NCBI RefSeq assembly: GCF_947331435.1
Contig: NZ_CAMZOF010000005.1
Span: 310,001 to 374,000 of the forward strand
Origin: Pelagibius sp. Alg239-R121
Lineage (GTDB): Bacteria > Pseudomonadota > Alphaproteobacteria > Kiloniellales > Kiloniellaceae
Direction of reading: 5' to 3'
Length of the DNA: 64,000 bases
Notes under the pieces: generated by a model
The model's input: only the letters and a program-made list of their open reading frames with translations
Database searches by the model: none
Told to the model about the DNA's origin: nothing
Part shown: piece by piece, positions 36,497-45,767 of the stretch
Layout of the letters: each line of letters starts with the position of its first letter
Numbering within the stretch: position 1 is the stretch's first letter
Translations under genes and position numbers: made by a program

Positions 36497-37290
36497 GCGA
36501 TGTGTGCAACGGCGATGTGATTAAACTGCGCCGCGACGGGGCGGTGCTGGAAGTTGAGTTGAACCGGCCCAAGGCCAATGCCATCGATCTTGCGACAAGC
36601 CGCGAAATGGGAGAGGCCTTCAAAGCATTTCGCGACGATCCCGACCTGCGGGTGGCGATCGTAAGCACGGCAGGTGAGAAATTTTTCTGTGCCGGTTGGG
36701 ATCTGAAGTCTGCCGCAGAGGGTGACGCCGTGGACGGCGATTATGGCGTTGGCGGGTTTGCCGGGTTGCAGGAGCTGCGCGACCTGAACAAGCCAGTGAT
36801 TGCGGCGGTCAACGGGATGGCGGTCGGAGGCGGGTTCGAGTTGGCGCTTTCGGCAGATATGATCTATTGCAGCGAGCACAGCTCCTTCGCCCTGCCGGAA
36901 ATCCGCGCCGGAACCTTGGCAGACGCCGCAACCGTGAAGCTGCCGAAACGCATTCCCTATCACGTGGCAATGGATCTGCTGTTCACCGGCCGCTGGATGG
37001 ACGCCCAGGAAGCCCATCGCTGGGGGTTGGTGAACGAGATTCTGCCAGCAGATAAATTGATGGAGCGTGCACGCGAAACCGCCCGGATGCTGGCTGCCGG
37101 TCCGCCCCTGGTCTTCGCTTCCATCAAGGAAGTCGCCCGCGCCGCCGAGGCCATGACCTTCCAGGATGCCATGAACAAGATCACCAAGCGCCAGTTCCCG
37201 ACGGTCGACGTTCTCTACGACAGTGAAGATAACCTGGAGGGGGCACGGGCTTTTGCCGAAAAACGCGATCCCGTTTGGAAAGGTCGGTAG
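36493..37290 (+). CDS. caiD: carnitinyl-CoA dehydratase-like enoyl-CoA hydratase
   Basis: 265 residues. It closely resembles enterobacterial CaiD: RPKANAIDLATSREMGEAF, KFFCAGWDLKSAAEGDA (oxyanion hole), VIAAVNGMAVGGGFELALSA, SSFALPEIRAG and the identical C-terminus AFAEKRDPVWKGR. CaiD interconverts carnitinyl-CoA and crotonobetainyl-CoA. The start overlaps the preceding stop as ATGA, so translation is coupled. With the CaiA-like dehydrogenase and CoA ligase it forms a complete activation/dehydration/reduction set. Specificity for carnitine itself is inferred from similarity. Confidence 0.9.
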   Translation: MSDVCNGDVIKLRRDGAVLEVELNRPKANAIDLATSREMGEAFKAFRDDPDLRVAIVSTAGEKFFCAGWDLKSAAEGDAVDGDYGVGGFAGLQELRDLNKPVIAAVNGMAVGGGFELALSADMIYCSEHSSFALPEIRAGTLADAATVKLPKRIPYHVAMDLLFTGRWMDAQEAHRWGLVNEILPADKLMERARETARMLAAGPPLVFASIKEVARAAEAMTFQDAMNKITKRQFPTVDVLYDSEDNLEGARAFAEKRDPVWKGR

Positions 37291-37414
37291 TCCATCCGGT
37301 TGTACATCTGAGAAACTCGATGAGTTCACGCAGGAAAGGCTTGAGTGCTGCTGGTCCGGCGTGAGAGAAGGAGTCACCTTCCTCACGGCAACAAATTCAA
37401 GCGAGCGGATCCAA

Positions 37415-38098
37415 GTGCCTTTCCGTCTCTTTAAAAAGAAGATCAGTAAGACAACGCCGGGAAAATTGGTTCAGGTCCTGAATTCCTCGAGCGTTGATCT
37501 ATTTTTGGATGTCGGCGCAAACGTTGGGCAAACCGGCCGTTCCCTTCGTGATGCCGGCTACCGGGGGCGTATTCTATCCTTTGAACCGGTTCCCTCGGCT
37601 TACGCGGCATTGCAGCAGGCGGCGGCTGCGGATCCGCTCTGGACGGTTGCTCCGCCTATGGCAATTGGGGACTGTGACGGTGAGATTACCCTGAATGTTT
37701 CAGAAGCGAGCGACATGAGCAGCGCGCTCGAGGCAAGCGATGCTTTGATGGAGGCCTTGCCGAAAACCGAGGTGCGCGAAAAGCTGACTGTCGTGTCACG
37801 ACGTCTCGACAGCATTTTGCCCGGTCTTTTGGAGGGGGCTGCGAGTGTTTTCCTGAAGATCGACACGCAGGGCTTTGAACGAAGCGTGCTTAACGGGGCA
37901 CCGGAAACTCTTAATGTGGTCAAGGGCGTGCAGATGGAACTGTCGTTGTTCTCCCTCTACAAAGGAGAGGAAACCTATCTTTCCTTTTTGCAGGACCTAC
38001 ACGGGCTCGGCATGGAACCGCATATGATTGTCGAGACCAATTTTTCCAAGACACTCCGTAGGCAATTGCAGATCGACGTCGTTTTTATGCGAGGCTAG
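37415..38098 (+). CDS. FkbM-family SAM-dependent methyltransferase
   Basis: 227 residues from a GTG at 37415 (preceded by GCGAGCGG); a longer frame would reach back into caiD but has no support. The SAM motif is DLFLDVGANVGQTG, followed by GRILSFEPVPSAYAAL and the FkbM core LKIDTQGFERSVLNGA. FkbM enzymes O-methylate sugars, lipids or polyketides. It is downstream of caiD by 125 bases in the same direction but has no obvious link to that pathway. A polysaccharide or lipid target is plausible; none can be named. Confidence 0.85.
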   Translation: MPFRLFKKKISKTTPGKLVQVLNSSSVDLFLDVGANVGQTGRSLRDAGYRGRILSFEPVPSAYAALQQAAAADPLWTVAPPMAIGDCDGEITLNVSEASDMSSALEASDALMEALPKTEVREKLTVVSRRLDSILPGLLEGAASVFLKIDTQGFERSVLNGAPETLNVVKGVQMELSLFSLYKGEETYLSFLQDLHGLGMEPHMIVETNFSKTLRRQLQIDVVFMRG

Positions 38099-38186
38099 GA
38101 GCTGAATTGGTTCCCTGAAAGGCGTTTCATGATTTTGAACGTCTCCCTCACCATCGCTCTTGCGCTAAATGTAGCCGGATCGCGGC

Positions 38187-39404
38187 TCACATCACATTGT
38201 CCAGATCCCGGCAGAGGTCTTGTGCATCTTCAAGGCCGATGGAAAAACGGAACACCCCATCGCCTGCGAGTGCCCGATAGTCTCCTTCTCCGGCGTCATC
38301 CATTCTGAACGATGTCTGCAATAGGCTTGCCGTTGGCATCCAGCAGATGAGAGAGCGATGGTGGCCGAGTGAGACGGCGTAGTGAATGATTGAAAGCTCT
38401 TCGGCCATGCGGCGCGCCATTGCCGCGCCTTCGGCTTCCCCGCCCTTCACCTGAAACGACATCATGCTGGAGAAATTTTGCATTTGGCGTCTTGCCAGTT
38501 CGTGCTGCGGATGGCTTTCGAGACCGGGATAAAGCACGCGTTCGACCCTCGGGTGGTTTTCCAGGAAAGCGGCGATTTCCAATGCGGTTTCCTCGTGCGC
38601 CTTGAGCCGAAGCGGGAGGGTGGCGATGCCGCGTGCGATCAGCCAGGCATTGAAGGGGCTGAGAATCCCGCCGTAGTGCACGGTTGCCTCGATCGAGAGC
38701 TTGCGGACGATCTCAGACGAAGCGCAAACGGCGCCGCCGATGGCATCACCATGACCGCAGAGAAATTTGCTGGCCGAATGCATGACGATGTCGGCACCGA
38801 GTGACAACGGCTTTGTGCCGATAGGTGTGGCGAAGGTGTTGTCGACAGCCACCAGCGCACCCTGTGTCTTGGCGATGGCCGCGACCGCGGCAATATCGGT
38901 CAGCCGCAGCAGGGGATTGCAGGGTGTATCGATGAAGATCAGCCTGGTGTTGCTTTTTATGGCATCCTCGACATCTTCAATCTTGGCCGTGTTGACCAGC
39001 GACACTTCCACACCCATGCGCGGCAGGGTATCGCGCACCAACTCGGCGATACCGGCATAGGAGACGTCTGAAACGATCACATGATCGCCGTTGGACAGCA
39101 AAGTCATGAAAATCGCCGCCGCTGCTGCCATGCCGGAAGCGAAGCAAAGTGCCGCCTCCGACCCTTCCAATGCCGCGAGCTTGTTCTCCAACTGACGGAC
39201 GGTCGGGTTGCCCAGGCGGGTATAGACGAATGGGCTGTTCTCATCGAGCTCATAGGCCGAGAAGCCCTCAGGCCCGTCCGTGACAAAGGTCGTCGACATG
39301 ACGATGTTTGGGCTGGATGCGCCGGTGACGGGATCCGGAAACTCCCCGGCATGCACGGCGCAGGTACGCGGCCCAATACTATCGAGATCGAGATTCTTTG
39401 CCAT
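38187..39404 (-). CDS. Cys/Met metabolism PLP-dependent enzyme (methionine gamma-lyase / sulfhydrylase type)
   Basis: 405 residues, typical for the gamma-family of fold-type I PLP enzymes. The PLP lysine is in HSASKFLCGHGDAIGG (about 215), with YTRLGNPTVRQLE near the N-terminus and ALCFASGMAA at the cofactor phosphate site. The family includes cystathionine gamma-synthase and beta-lyase, O-acetylhomoserine sulfhydrylase and methionine gamma-lyase; motifs favour the lyase/sulfhydrylase group, but the exact reaction is open. ATG at 39404 follows GGGAGG; an ATG four codons earlier is possible. It stands alone between convergent and same-strand neighbours. Confidence 0.88.
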   Translation of the reverse strand: MAKNLDLDSIGPRTCAVHAGEFPDPVTGASSPNIVMSTTFVTDGPEGFSAYELDENSPFVYTRLGNPTVRQLENKLAALEGSEAALCFASGMAAAAAIFMTLLSNGDHVIVSDVSYAGIAELVRDTLPRMGVEVSLVNTAKIEDVEDAIKSNTRLIFIDTPCNPLLRLTDIAAVAAIAKTQGALVAVDNTFATPIGTKPLSLGADIVMHSASKFLCGHGDAIGGAVCASSEIVRKLSIEATVHYGGILSPFNAWLIARGIATLPLRLKAHEETALEIAAFLENHPRVERVLYPGLESHPQHELARRQMQNFSSMMSFQVKGGEAEGAAMARRMAEELSIIHYAVSLGHHRSLICWMPTASLLQTSFRMDDAGEGDYRALAGDGVFRFSIGLEDAQDLCRDLDNVM

Positions 39405-39513
39405 ATTGCCTCCCATTGATGCAGGCGCCGGCTTTGCTGCAAGCCGGAGCTTTCGCGCGAGCCTACAAGAGACGGATCACGTTTCAAGTGTCATGATCGA
39501 AAAAATGGGGGAA

Positions 39514-40281
39514 TCAGATGGGGCGGGGGAACTTCCGGAATTCTGTGATGATCGCTTCGTAAAGCTCCGGGGTCCAGACAGGCATGGTTTTCGGATCGGC
39601 CTTGATGACCTTGAGACGCGGGTCCCGGGGGGCAATCACGACCCTTACGTTTTCATGACCAACCTTTGCCGCAAGTACGAAGAGTTCTTCGATGGGTTCA
39701 TCGCCCATGGCGAGGCAGCCTACGGAGCTGGCTTTGCCGTGGATGAAGATGTTGCTGCCGGGTTCGGTTCTGCCCTCGGACACGGCATGTTTGAGGTCGA
39801 AGAGATTGGGATAGTTGAGTTTCATCGACAGATGATAGCTGCTGTTCGGATTAAGGCCTTCGATCTGATAAAAGCCTTCAGGCACCTGCTGGTCGCCCTC
39901 GCGCAGCTTCGGGCCCGCGACACCACTTGCCTTGCGAATGTCGTAGTCTCTTATAAAGGTGTAGGAGCCAGGGGATGACTCGTCGTCAGCCTGCACCCAA
40001 AGCTCGAGCTTTCGCTCTTGCTTCAAAGCCAGCAGGGTAATTTTCCGAGGCGGGAGGGGAACCGAGGCGTTCTTAAAGTAGGGCTCTAGGCGCTCGAGAG
40101 CTGACTCTTCGTAGCGCTGCATGACCGAGGTGACAGTTTCTCTGCCTTGAATTTTTCGCATTAACGGTACCCAGTGGGGACGTCCATAGGCATAAAAGCT
40201 CCCCACGCCAAGCGTTGCCGCCGCGGCCATGGCACCGGTCACGAACAGTCGCCTGTGACTATTGAATTTTGCTTTGGACAC
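39514..40281 (-). CDS. L,D-transpeptidase (YkuD-family) or related murein-modifying enzyme
   Basis: 255 residues with a Tat-like or uncleaved signal sequence (RRLFVTGAMAAAATLGVGS, about 10-30). The YkuD core is recognisable by NIFIHGKASSVGCLAMGDE (about 180-195), i.e. HG..(S)xGC with the catalytic Cys, and by VPEGFYQIEGLNPNSSY. The enzyme should act in the periplasm, making 3-3 peptidoglycan cross-links or attaching proteins to murein. It has no operon partner. Confidence 0.82.
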   Translation of the reverse strand: MSKAKFNSHRRLFVTGAMAAAATLGVGSFYAYGRPHWVPLMRKIQGRETVTSVMQRYEESALERLEPYFKNASVPLPPRKITLLALKQERKLELWVQADDESSPGSYTFIRDYDIRKASGVAGPKLREGDQQVPEGFYQIEGLNPNSSYHLSMKLNYPNLFDLKHAVSEGRTEPGSNIFIHGKASSVGCLAMGDEPIEELFVLAAKVGHENVRVVIAPRDPRLKVIKADPKTMPVWTPELYEAIITEFRKFPRPI

Positions 40282-40377
40282 GCCTCGACCACTCTCGAAC
40301 TCTGAGCCAGTGCGTTAAGAGTCGCAGCCAATATTGTTGGAAATGTGACCGAGATAGATCGCAGAGACCATACCCGC

Positions 40378-41346
40378 CTATCCTCCGTCGAAACCTTGAT
40401 AAATTTGGTCGAGCACGCCCATGGTCCGCAGGCCGACTTCAGGGGAACAGGGGTTTGCTGCGTCATCAAGCAGATGGGCAACCATCTTTTCGACAAAGGG
40501 TTGATGCACATGCGGTGGATCCGGCAGATCGAGTTCCTGCACGCCCTCTGCTGTTGTCAGGGTGATCTTGCTGGGACGGAAGAAACCCATCGAGACGGAG
40601 CCTTTGTCACCGAGCACGGTGACCGATTCCGCCTGTTCGCTGACGCTGTAGGTACAGAGGCCGGATGCCACCACGTCGTCGTAGCCCAGGCTGAAGGCAA
40701 CCAGGTCCTCGGCGGCGTGGGATCTACTCTGTCGCCGTACCTGTGCCTGAACGCTGTTCGCCGGCCCGAAGACATAGCTCAGCCAGTCGATAGTGTGGGA
40801 TTGCATGTCGGCGAAATAGCCGCCGCCTCCGATTTTGGGGTCCAGACGCCAGTTGTCCGCAGACTTGTGGTCCGGTTTCATGCGGTGAACTACCGACACG
40901 CAGCGTGGAACGCCAATCGTCCCATCCTGGATGATTTCGCGCATCCGTTCGAAACGCGGCAGAGCGCGACGGTAGAAGGCGATCACGAGGGATTGTCCTG
41001 CTTCCCTGGCCGCCGCGCTCATGATCTTGCCTTCATTCAGGGACAAAGACATGGGCTTTTCGACGAGAACCGGTTTACCAGCCTTCAGGGCTGCAAGCGT
41101 CAGTTCACAATGGCTGGCTGGGGGTGTCGCGACGTAGACGGCGTTCACATCGGGATCGTCGATGAGTTCCTGCGCCGAATCATATGACTTTCCGATCCCA
41201 TGCCGTCGGGCGTAATCGGCGGCCTTTTCACCATCGCGCCGCATGACGGCCGTCACGCTTGAACGCGCGGCCTTTTGCAGTGCCGGACCGCTCTTTACTT
41301 CCGTCACTTCGCCACAGCCGACAATGCCCCACTGAACCTGGTTCAT
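40378..41346 (-). CDS. Gfo/Idh/MocA-family NAD(P)-dependent oxidoreductase
   Basis: 322 residues. The N-terminal Rossmann domain starts WGIVGCGEVTEVKSGPAL, with the EKP motif in GKPVLVEKPMSLSL (about 90-103) and the catalytic His region ADMQSHTIDWL. This family oxidises sugars, inositol or related compounds. It stands alone. A perfect 25-base palindrome 46 bases upstream (41392-41416) is a likely operator, so the gene is probably regulated by a substrate-responsive repressor encoded elsewhere. Confidence 0.88.
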   Translation of the reverse strand: MNQVQWGIVGCGEVTEVKSGPALQKAARSSVTAVMRRDGEKAADYARRHGIGKSYDSAQELIDDPDVNAVYVATPPASHCELTLAALKAGKPVLVEKPMSLSLNEGKIMSAAAREAGQSLVIAFYRRALPRFERMREIIQDGTIGVPRCVSVVHRMKPDHKSADNWRLDPKIGGGGYFADMQSHTIDWLSYVFGPANSVQAQVRRQSRSHAAEDLVAFSLGYDDVVASGLCTYSVSEQAESVTVLGDKGSVSMGFFRPSKITLTTAEGVQELDLPDPPHVHQPFVEKMVAHLLDDAANPCSPEVGLRTMGVLDQIYQGFDGG

Positions 41347-41391
41347 GATCTTTCGCTCTCTCTGTTACTTGCTTTTCCTATAAAGCCCGAC

Positions 41392-41416
41392 CGTTTCCAC
41401 TGCATCAGTGGAAACG
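41392..41416. promoter_or_regulatory. perfect 25-base palindrome upstream of the Gfo/Idh/MocA gene
   Basis: CGTTTCCACTG (41392-41402) and CAGTGGAAACG (41406-41416) are perfectly complementary around CAT. Position and symmetry fit a dimeric repressor site, such as a LacI- or GntR-type protein, for the minus-strand gene ending at 41346 upstream. Confidence 0.6.
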
Positions 41417-41845
41417 TGATCCAGCCTCTAACCATTACAGTAAGGGGATGGTTCATGTTCCTGATTGCTTGAATCATGAACGATCTCTCTCTGGCGCTGC
41501 TGGGACGAAGACCCCGTTGCGCGATGAGCCTGCGTAAAAGCAGGGGCGCCGCATCGCTGTTTCATAGTTATTGCTGAAGTGGTGGGGGCTGTTCAAGCGT
41601 GATCTCCGCAGGTGCGGCTGTGCGATCACACGATGGCGTTTGGTCTGACGGGTGCTGTTGGGCGCGGCAGGGGAGCGCTCGAAACGCTGTAGGAAATTTA
41701 CTCTGTAACGCTTGTACGGAGTCTTGAGTTGTTTAGATCAGTAATCAATCCAGATTAACAATTATGTGACTGAAAATAAATGAATAAAACTCCCCTTGAG
41801 CGGTGTTGTCTGCCCGTCGTTAACACTTTCTTAAGGAGCATTTTG
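41417..41845. other. intergenic region before the RTX gene
   Basis: About 430 bases without a gene. It contains an inverted repeat GTTCATG (41451-41457) / CATGAAC (41475-41481) and an overlapping AACCAT/ATGGTT pair. The last 150 bases are AT-rich and should contain the RTX gene promoter. Confidence 0.35.
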
Positions 41846-44800
41846 ATGGCTTACGACGATAAAGAGGCGGGCATCATCGTTGCCGCAGACGAAGCGGAAG
41901 TTACGGTGGGTCGCGTCAGAGCCGATGAAATCGGCGTTCTCGTATCCGGCGATGACGCTGACGTTACCACCGAAGGTCCGGTTGAAGCCGGCGAAACCGG
42001 CGCCAAGGTCACGGGTGACGGCGTAACCCTCTCGAATGAAGGCCAGCTATCCGGCGGAGAAGTCGGAGTTAAAGTCACAGGCGAAGAGACCGACATTCTC
42101 AACAGCGGGTCCATCAGCGGGCCGGTTGCGATCGATGCGACCGAGTCTGAAGGCTCGACCAACCTCGAACAGTCCGAAGGCGAAATCAGCGGAGAAGTCC
42201 GTCTTGGTTCCGGCGACGACAACGTTGAGATCGAGGGCGGTGAAGTTAACGGCACGGTCAGGCTTGGTGGCGGTGACGATGATTTCGTTTCATCAGCCGA
42301 AGGCCAGTCCGAAGTTGTCGACGGGGAATCCGGCGACGACGTGATCGACGCTGGCTCCGGTGATGACGAACTGACCGGTGGTCTGGGTGAAGATGATCTG
42401 GACGGCGGCGACGGCATTGATACCGCGCGTTTTGACGACATCGATGTCGGTGTATCTGTCGATCTGGCGGCAGGTGAAGCGGTGCGCGACACCGGCTTCG
42501 TTGCCACCATTGAAAACCTGCTGTTGGTAAACCCCAATGGCGGTATCAATCCGGCAGAGATTGTCAGCGAAGGCGTGGACGGAAATCTCTATTTCAACAT
42601 CCACACGAGCGACTTCCCGAGCGGTGAATTGCGTGGACAACTTGCCCTGGCGGAAGACAATCGGGATGCCTTCGGCTTCGGTACGGTTGTGTTCTCGGCT
42701 GCACTGGATGGTGCGCAGGAAACACCTGCTCCTGTCGATACAGATGCGTCGGGTGAAGCTTCCGTCGTTTTCACGCTCTTGGAAGACGGCAGCATTCGTT
42801 ACACGACCGAGCTGTCGGTCTCCGGCCTGAACCAGGCTGATCTGCTGCCGGTCAACATTGGCAACGGTACGCTCAGCCCGATCCACCTGCATAATGCGCC
42901 GGTTGGACTGGGTGGTGCCGTGGTCGTCGACATTGCAAGCGATGCCGGTCCCGAGGGGATCGTTGCCGTGAGCGAAACCGACGAACTCACGAACATCGAG
43001 AATGTCGTGGGTTCCAACGACGCCGACATCATCGTCGGTGACGATGCAGCCAATGAACTCTCCGGCCTGGAGGGTGACGATGAACTGAGCGGCGGCCGCG
43101 GTGGCGACAACCTGCTTGGTGGCGAGGGAAACGATCTGCTGCGTGGCGGCGGTGGCAATGATGTCATCGACGGTGGCGAAGGGATCGACACCATCAGCTT
43201 CAGCGACATCGGCGTGGACGTTAATGTCACTTTGAATGCTGACGGGAGTGGTTCCGCCGACTACATCGTGAACGGCAACACAGTGACCGATACCTTCACC
43301 GGCATCGAAAACGTGGAAGGTTCGGCCAACAACGACACCATCATTGCTAACGGTGGTGCGCCGAACGCAATTGACGGTGGTGCCGGCAACGATTTTATCG
43401 CTGGCGGTGGTGGGGTTGATGACCTCTCCGGCGGCGAAGGCGTTGACACCAACAGCTTCATCAACATCGGAACTCCGGTGGTTGCCAACCTTGCTGCCGG
43501 AACGGCCAGCTATCAGCCGGCGCCTGGTGTGACGGTCTTCGAGCAGTTCGACGGTTTCGAAAATCTCGACGGCTCCCAGAACGACGATCAGCTTTTCGGT
43601 GACGGTGGTGACAACGCCCTGAGCGGCAATGACGGTGACGATCTGCTGATAGGACGCGGCGGTGCCGACGACCTCTCCGGTGGTGAAGGCAACGACGTTC
43701 TGCAAGGCGGTGGCGGCAACGACGCCCTTGACGGTGGTGAAGGTGTCGACACGGCTGACTTCCAGGACATCGGCGTTGCTGTGACGGCGACCTTGGAAGA
43801 CGACGGAACTGGCGTGGCTTCTTATGAAGTCAACGGCAACACTGTCCAGGACAGCCTGACGAGCATCGAAAACCTGACCGGTTCGGAAAACGATGACTCG
43901 CTTTCCGGAAACTCGGAAGACAACCTGCTCGCAGGTGGTGCCGGAAATGATGAACTCTCGGGCGGTGACGGCAATGATGTCCTGCGCGGTGACGAAGTCG
44001 GCTCCGGAACAGCCGTCCGGGTATCGGTCACCAACACCTTGGGTGAAGGTGGAACCTTCCTGACCCCGGTCTGGTTCGGTTTCCACAATGCCGAGAACTT
44101 CGACCTCTTCAGCGCCGGAGAACAGGCCAGCCTGGGGCTCGAGCGTTTGGCCGAAGATGGTATCGTCGAAGGCATTGCGGCCGAGTTCAATGCACAGGCC
44201 GGTGACGGTGGTGTCGATGCCACGATCATCGGTGGCGCGGGTGCACCCGGTCCGATCGATCCGGGCGAGACAGCATCTTTTGTTCTGGATGTGGACCCAA
44301 GTCAGGTCGGCCAGGGCTTCTTCACCTGGGCAACCATGATCATTCCTTCGAATGATGCTTTCCTTGCTTCTCCCGACGATGCTCGCGCCGATGCGATCTT
44401 CGACGAGAACGGCAACTTCCTGGGCCCGTTGGTCATCGAGCGCTTCGGCAACGACGTTCTCGACGCCGGCACCGAGGTGAACAACGAGGTGGCGGCTGCA
44501 TTCCTTAACCAGACGGCTGCCAACCAAGGCACGACCGAAGGTGGCGTTGTCGGGTCTCACCCCGGTTTTAACGGCTCCGAAGGTAATCCCGATGGAACGC
44601 CTCAGAACATTCTGGGCGGAACCACGGCTGCCGGGACGATCGTCGATCAGACCGAAGGTGACTTCACCCGCAATGGCGGCAATGAGCAGCTACTGCGCAT
44701 TGTGGTGGATCGGGTGGCCAATGAAGGCGGCGCTGACATCCTCAATGGCGGAGCCGGCAACGACAGCCTCGAAGGCGGTGGTGGACGCGATACCTTCGTG

Positions 44801-45682
44801 TTCCAGCAGGGTACCGGTTCGGACACGGTTCTCGACTTCGATACCTTTGTCGAGACCGGTGACTTCATCGATGTCAGTGACTTCAACTTCGCTGACGGAG
44901 ATGCGGTGATCGCCGCTGCTCAGCAGGACGGTGACAACACGGTTATCGACCTGGGAAATGGCGATCAAATCACTCTGATCGGCGTCGACGTTGGAGATCT
45001 CAACGCTGAGAGCTTCATTGTTGGTGAAGGACCGGTGGAGATCGACCCGATTGTCGTGGACGGCGGCCGTGGTGCCGAAGAGATCAACGGCGGCGCTGCC
45101 GACGATGAGCTCAATGGCGGACGCGGCAACGACATTATCAATGGTGGCGACGGCAACGATCAGATCAATGGTGGTCGTGACGACGATGAGCTCGACGGTG
45201 GCGACGGCGACGATGTCATCAATGCTGGCCGTGGAGACGATAACGTCGAAGGCGGTGACGGTAACGACGTTATCGACGGTGGCCGTGGTGACGACGACAT
45301 CAACGGCGGCGCGGGCAACGACGTGCTCGAAGGTGGCCGTGGCGATGACAACATCAATGGCGGTGCAGGAAACGACTTCATTTGCGCCGGCACGGGTGAT
45401 GACATCATCAACGGTGGCACGGGCAACGACCGCCTTGAAGGCGGTTCCGGTGCGGACATCTTCGTGTTCGAGACGGGCACCGAGGATGACACGGTTCTCG
45501 ACTTCGAGACCGGCCGTGACGAACTCGACCTGACCGCCTTCGGCTTCGCGTCCTTCGCGGATGTGCAGGCTGCGGCGGAGGACGATGGAGACGATGTCGT
45601 TATCGATCTTGGCAATGGTGACTCGGTGACGCTGGTTGGCGTTTCCGAAGCTGAACTGAGCCAGGACGACGTCGCCATCTAG
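41846..45682 (+). CDS. giant RTX-type calcium-binding protein with CHRD and spondin modules (type I secretion substrate)
   Basis: 1278 residues, very acidic, no signal peptide. Modules in order: a beta-helix-like repeat region (about 1-170); RTX nonapeptide blocks (GGxGxDxLxGG type) around 180-200, 405-450, 510-540, 590-640 and 690-715; a CHRD-like region (about 238-375) whose two halves are in reversed order; a spondin-like domain (about 727-955, with PVWFGFHN); further RTX repeats to about 1210; and two copies of a C-terminal block DTVLDF..D..DL (about 990 and 1215) that resembles type I secretion target domains. RTX repeats fold after export on binding Ca2+. The exporter genes follow directly. 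ATG at 41846 follows AAGGAGC. Adhesin or matrix protein is the best guess. Confidence 0.9.
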   Translation: MAYDDKEAGIIVAADEAEVTVGRVRADEIGVLVSGDDADVTTEGPVEAGETGAKVTGDGVTLSNEGQLSGGEVGVKVTGEETDILNSGSISGPVAIDATESEGSTNLEQSEGEISGEVRLGSGDDNVEIEGGEVNGTVRLGGGDDDFVSSAEGQSEVVDGESGDDVIDAGSGDDELTGGLGEDDLDGGDGIDTARFDDIDVGVSVDLAAGEAVRDTGFVATIENLLLVNPNGGINPAEIVSEGVDGNLYFNIHTSDFPSGELRGQLALAEDNRDAFGFGTVVFSAALDGAQETPAPVDTDASGEASVVFTLLEDGSIRYTTELSVSGLNQADLLPVNIGNGTLSPIHLHNAPVGLGGAVVVDIASDAGPEGIVAVSETDELTNIENVVGSNDADIIVGDDAANELSGLEGDDELSGGRGGDNLLGGEGNDLLRGGGGNDVIDGGEGIDTISFSDIGVDVNVTLNADGSGSADYIVNGNTVTDTFTGIENVEGSANNDTIIANGGAPNAIDGGAGNDFIAGGGGVDDLSGGEGVDTNSFINIGTPVVANLAAGTASYQPAPGVTVFEQFDGFENLDGSQNDDQLFGDGGDNALSGNDGDDLLIGRGGADDLSGGEGNDVLQGGGGNDALDGGEGVDTADFQDIGVAVTATLEDDGTGVASYEVNGNTVQDSLTSIENLTGSENDDSLSGNSEDNLLAGGAGNDELSGGDGNDVLRGDEVGSGTAVRVSVTNTLGEGGTFLTPVWFGFHNAENFDLFSAGEQASLGLERLAEDGIVEGIAAEFNAQAGDGGVDATIIGGAGAPGPIDPGETASFVLDVDPSQVGQGFFTWATMIIPSNDAFLASPDDARADAIFDENGNFLGPLVIERFGNDVLDAGTEVNNEVAAAFLNQTAANQGTTEGGVVGSHPGFNGSEGNPDGTPQNILGGTTAAGTIVDQTEGDFTRNGGNEQLLRIVVDRVANEGGADILNGGAGNDSLEGGGGRDTFVFQQGTGSDTVLDFDTFVETGDFIDVSDFNFADGDAVIAAAQQDGDNTVIDLGNGDQITLIGVDVGDLNAESFIVGEGPVEIDPIVVDGGRGAEEINGGAADDELNGGRGNDIINGGDGNDQINGGRDDDELDGGDGDDVINAGRGDDNVEGGDGNDVIDGGRGDDDINGGAGNDVLEGGRGDDNINGGAGNDFICAGTGDDIINGGTGNDRLEGGSGADIFVFETGTEDDTVLDFETGRDELDLTAFGFASFADVQAAAEDDGDDVVIDLGNGDSVTLVGVSEAELSQDDVAI

Positions 45683-45692
45683 GCATCATGAA

Positions 45693-45724
45693 ATGGGCCC
45701 GGCATCTTGGCCGGGCCCATCTTC
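45693..45724 (+). terminator. hairpin between RTX gene and exporter operon
   Basis: ATGGGCCCGGC (45693-45703) is complementary to GCCGGGCCCAT (45710-45720) followed by CTTCTTT. Lying 10 bases after the RTX stop, it probably acts as a partial terminator so that the secreted protein is made in excess over the exporter. Confidence 0.7.
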
Positions 45725-45767
45725 TTTCATTCGATTATTGAATAAACCCTCGCAACAGAGGTCTGAT

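Noticed and set aside
42293-44560. A 755-codon open frame on the minus strand inside the RTX gene
   Set aside because: It is the antisense of the Gly/Asp-rich repeats; the plus strand has a ribosome site, known domains and the exporter operon in line.
45060-45440. Dense direct repeats that could be mistaken for a CRISPR array or minisatellite
   Set aside because: They are in-frame codons for RTX nonapeptides, with no spacers of unrelated sequence.
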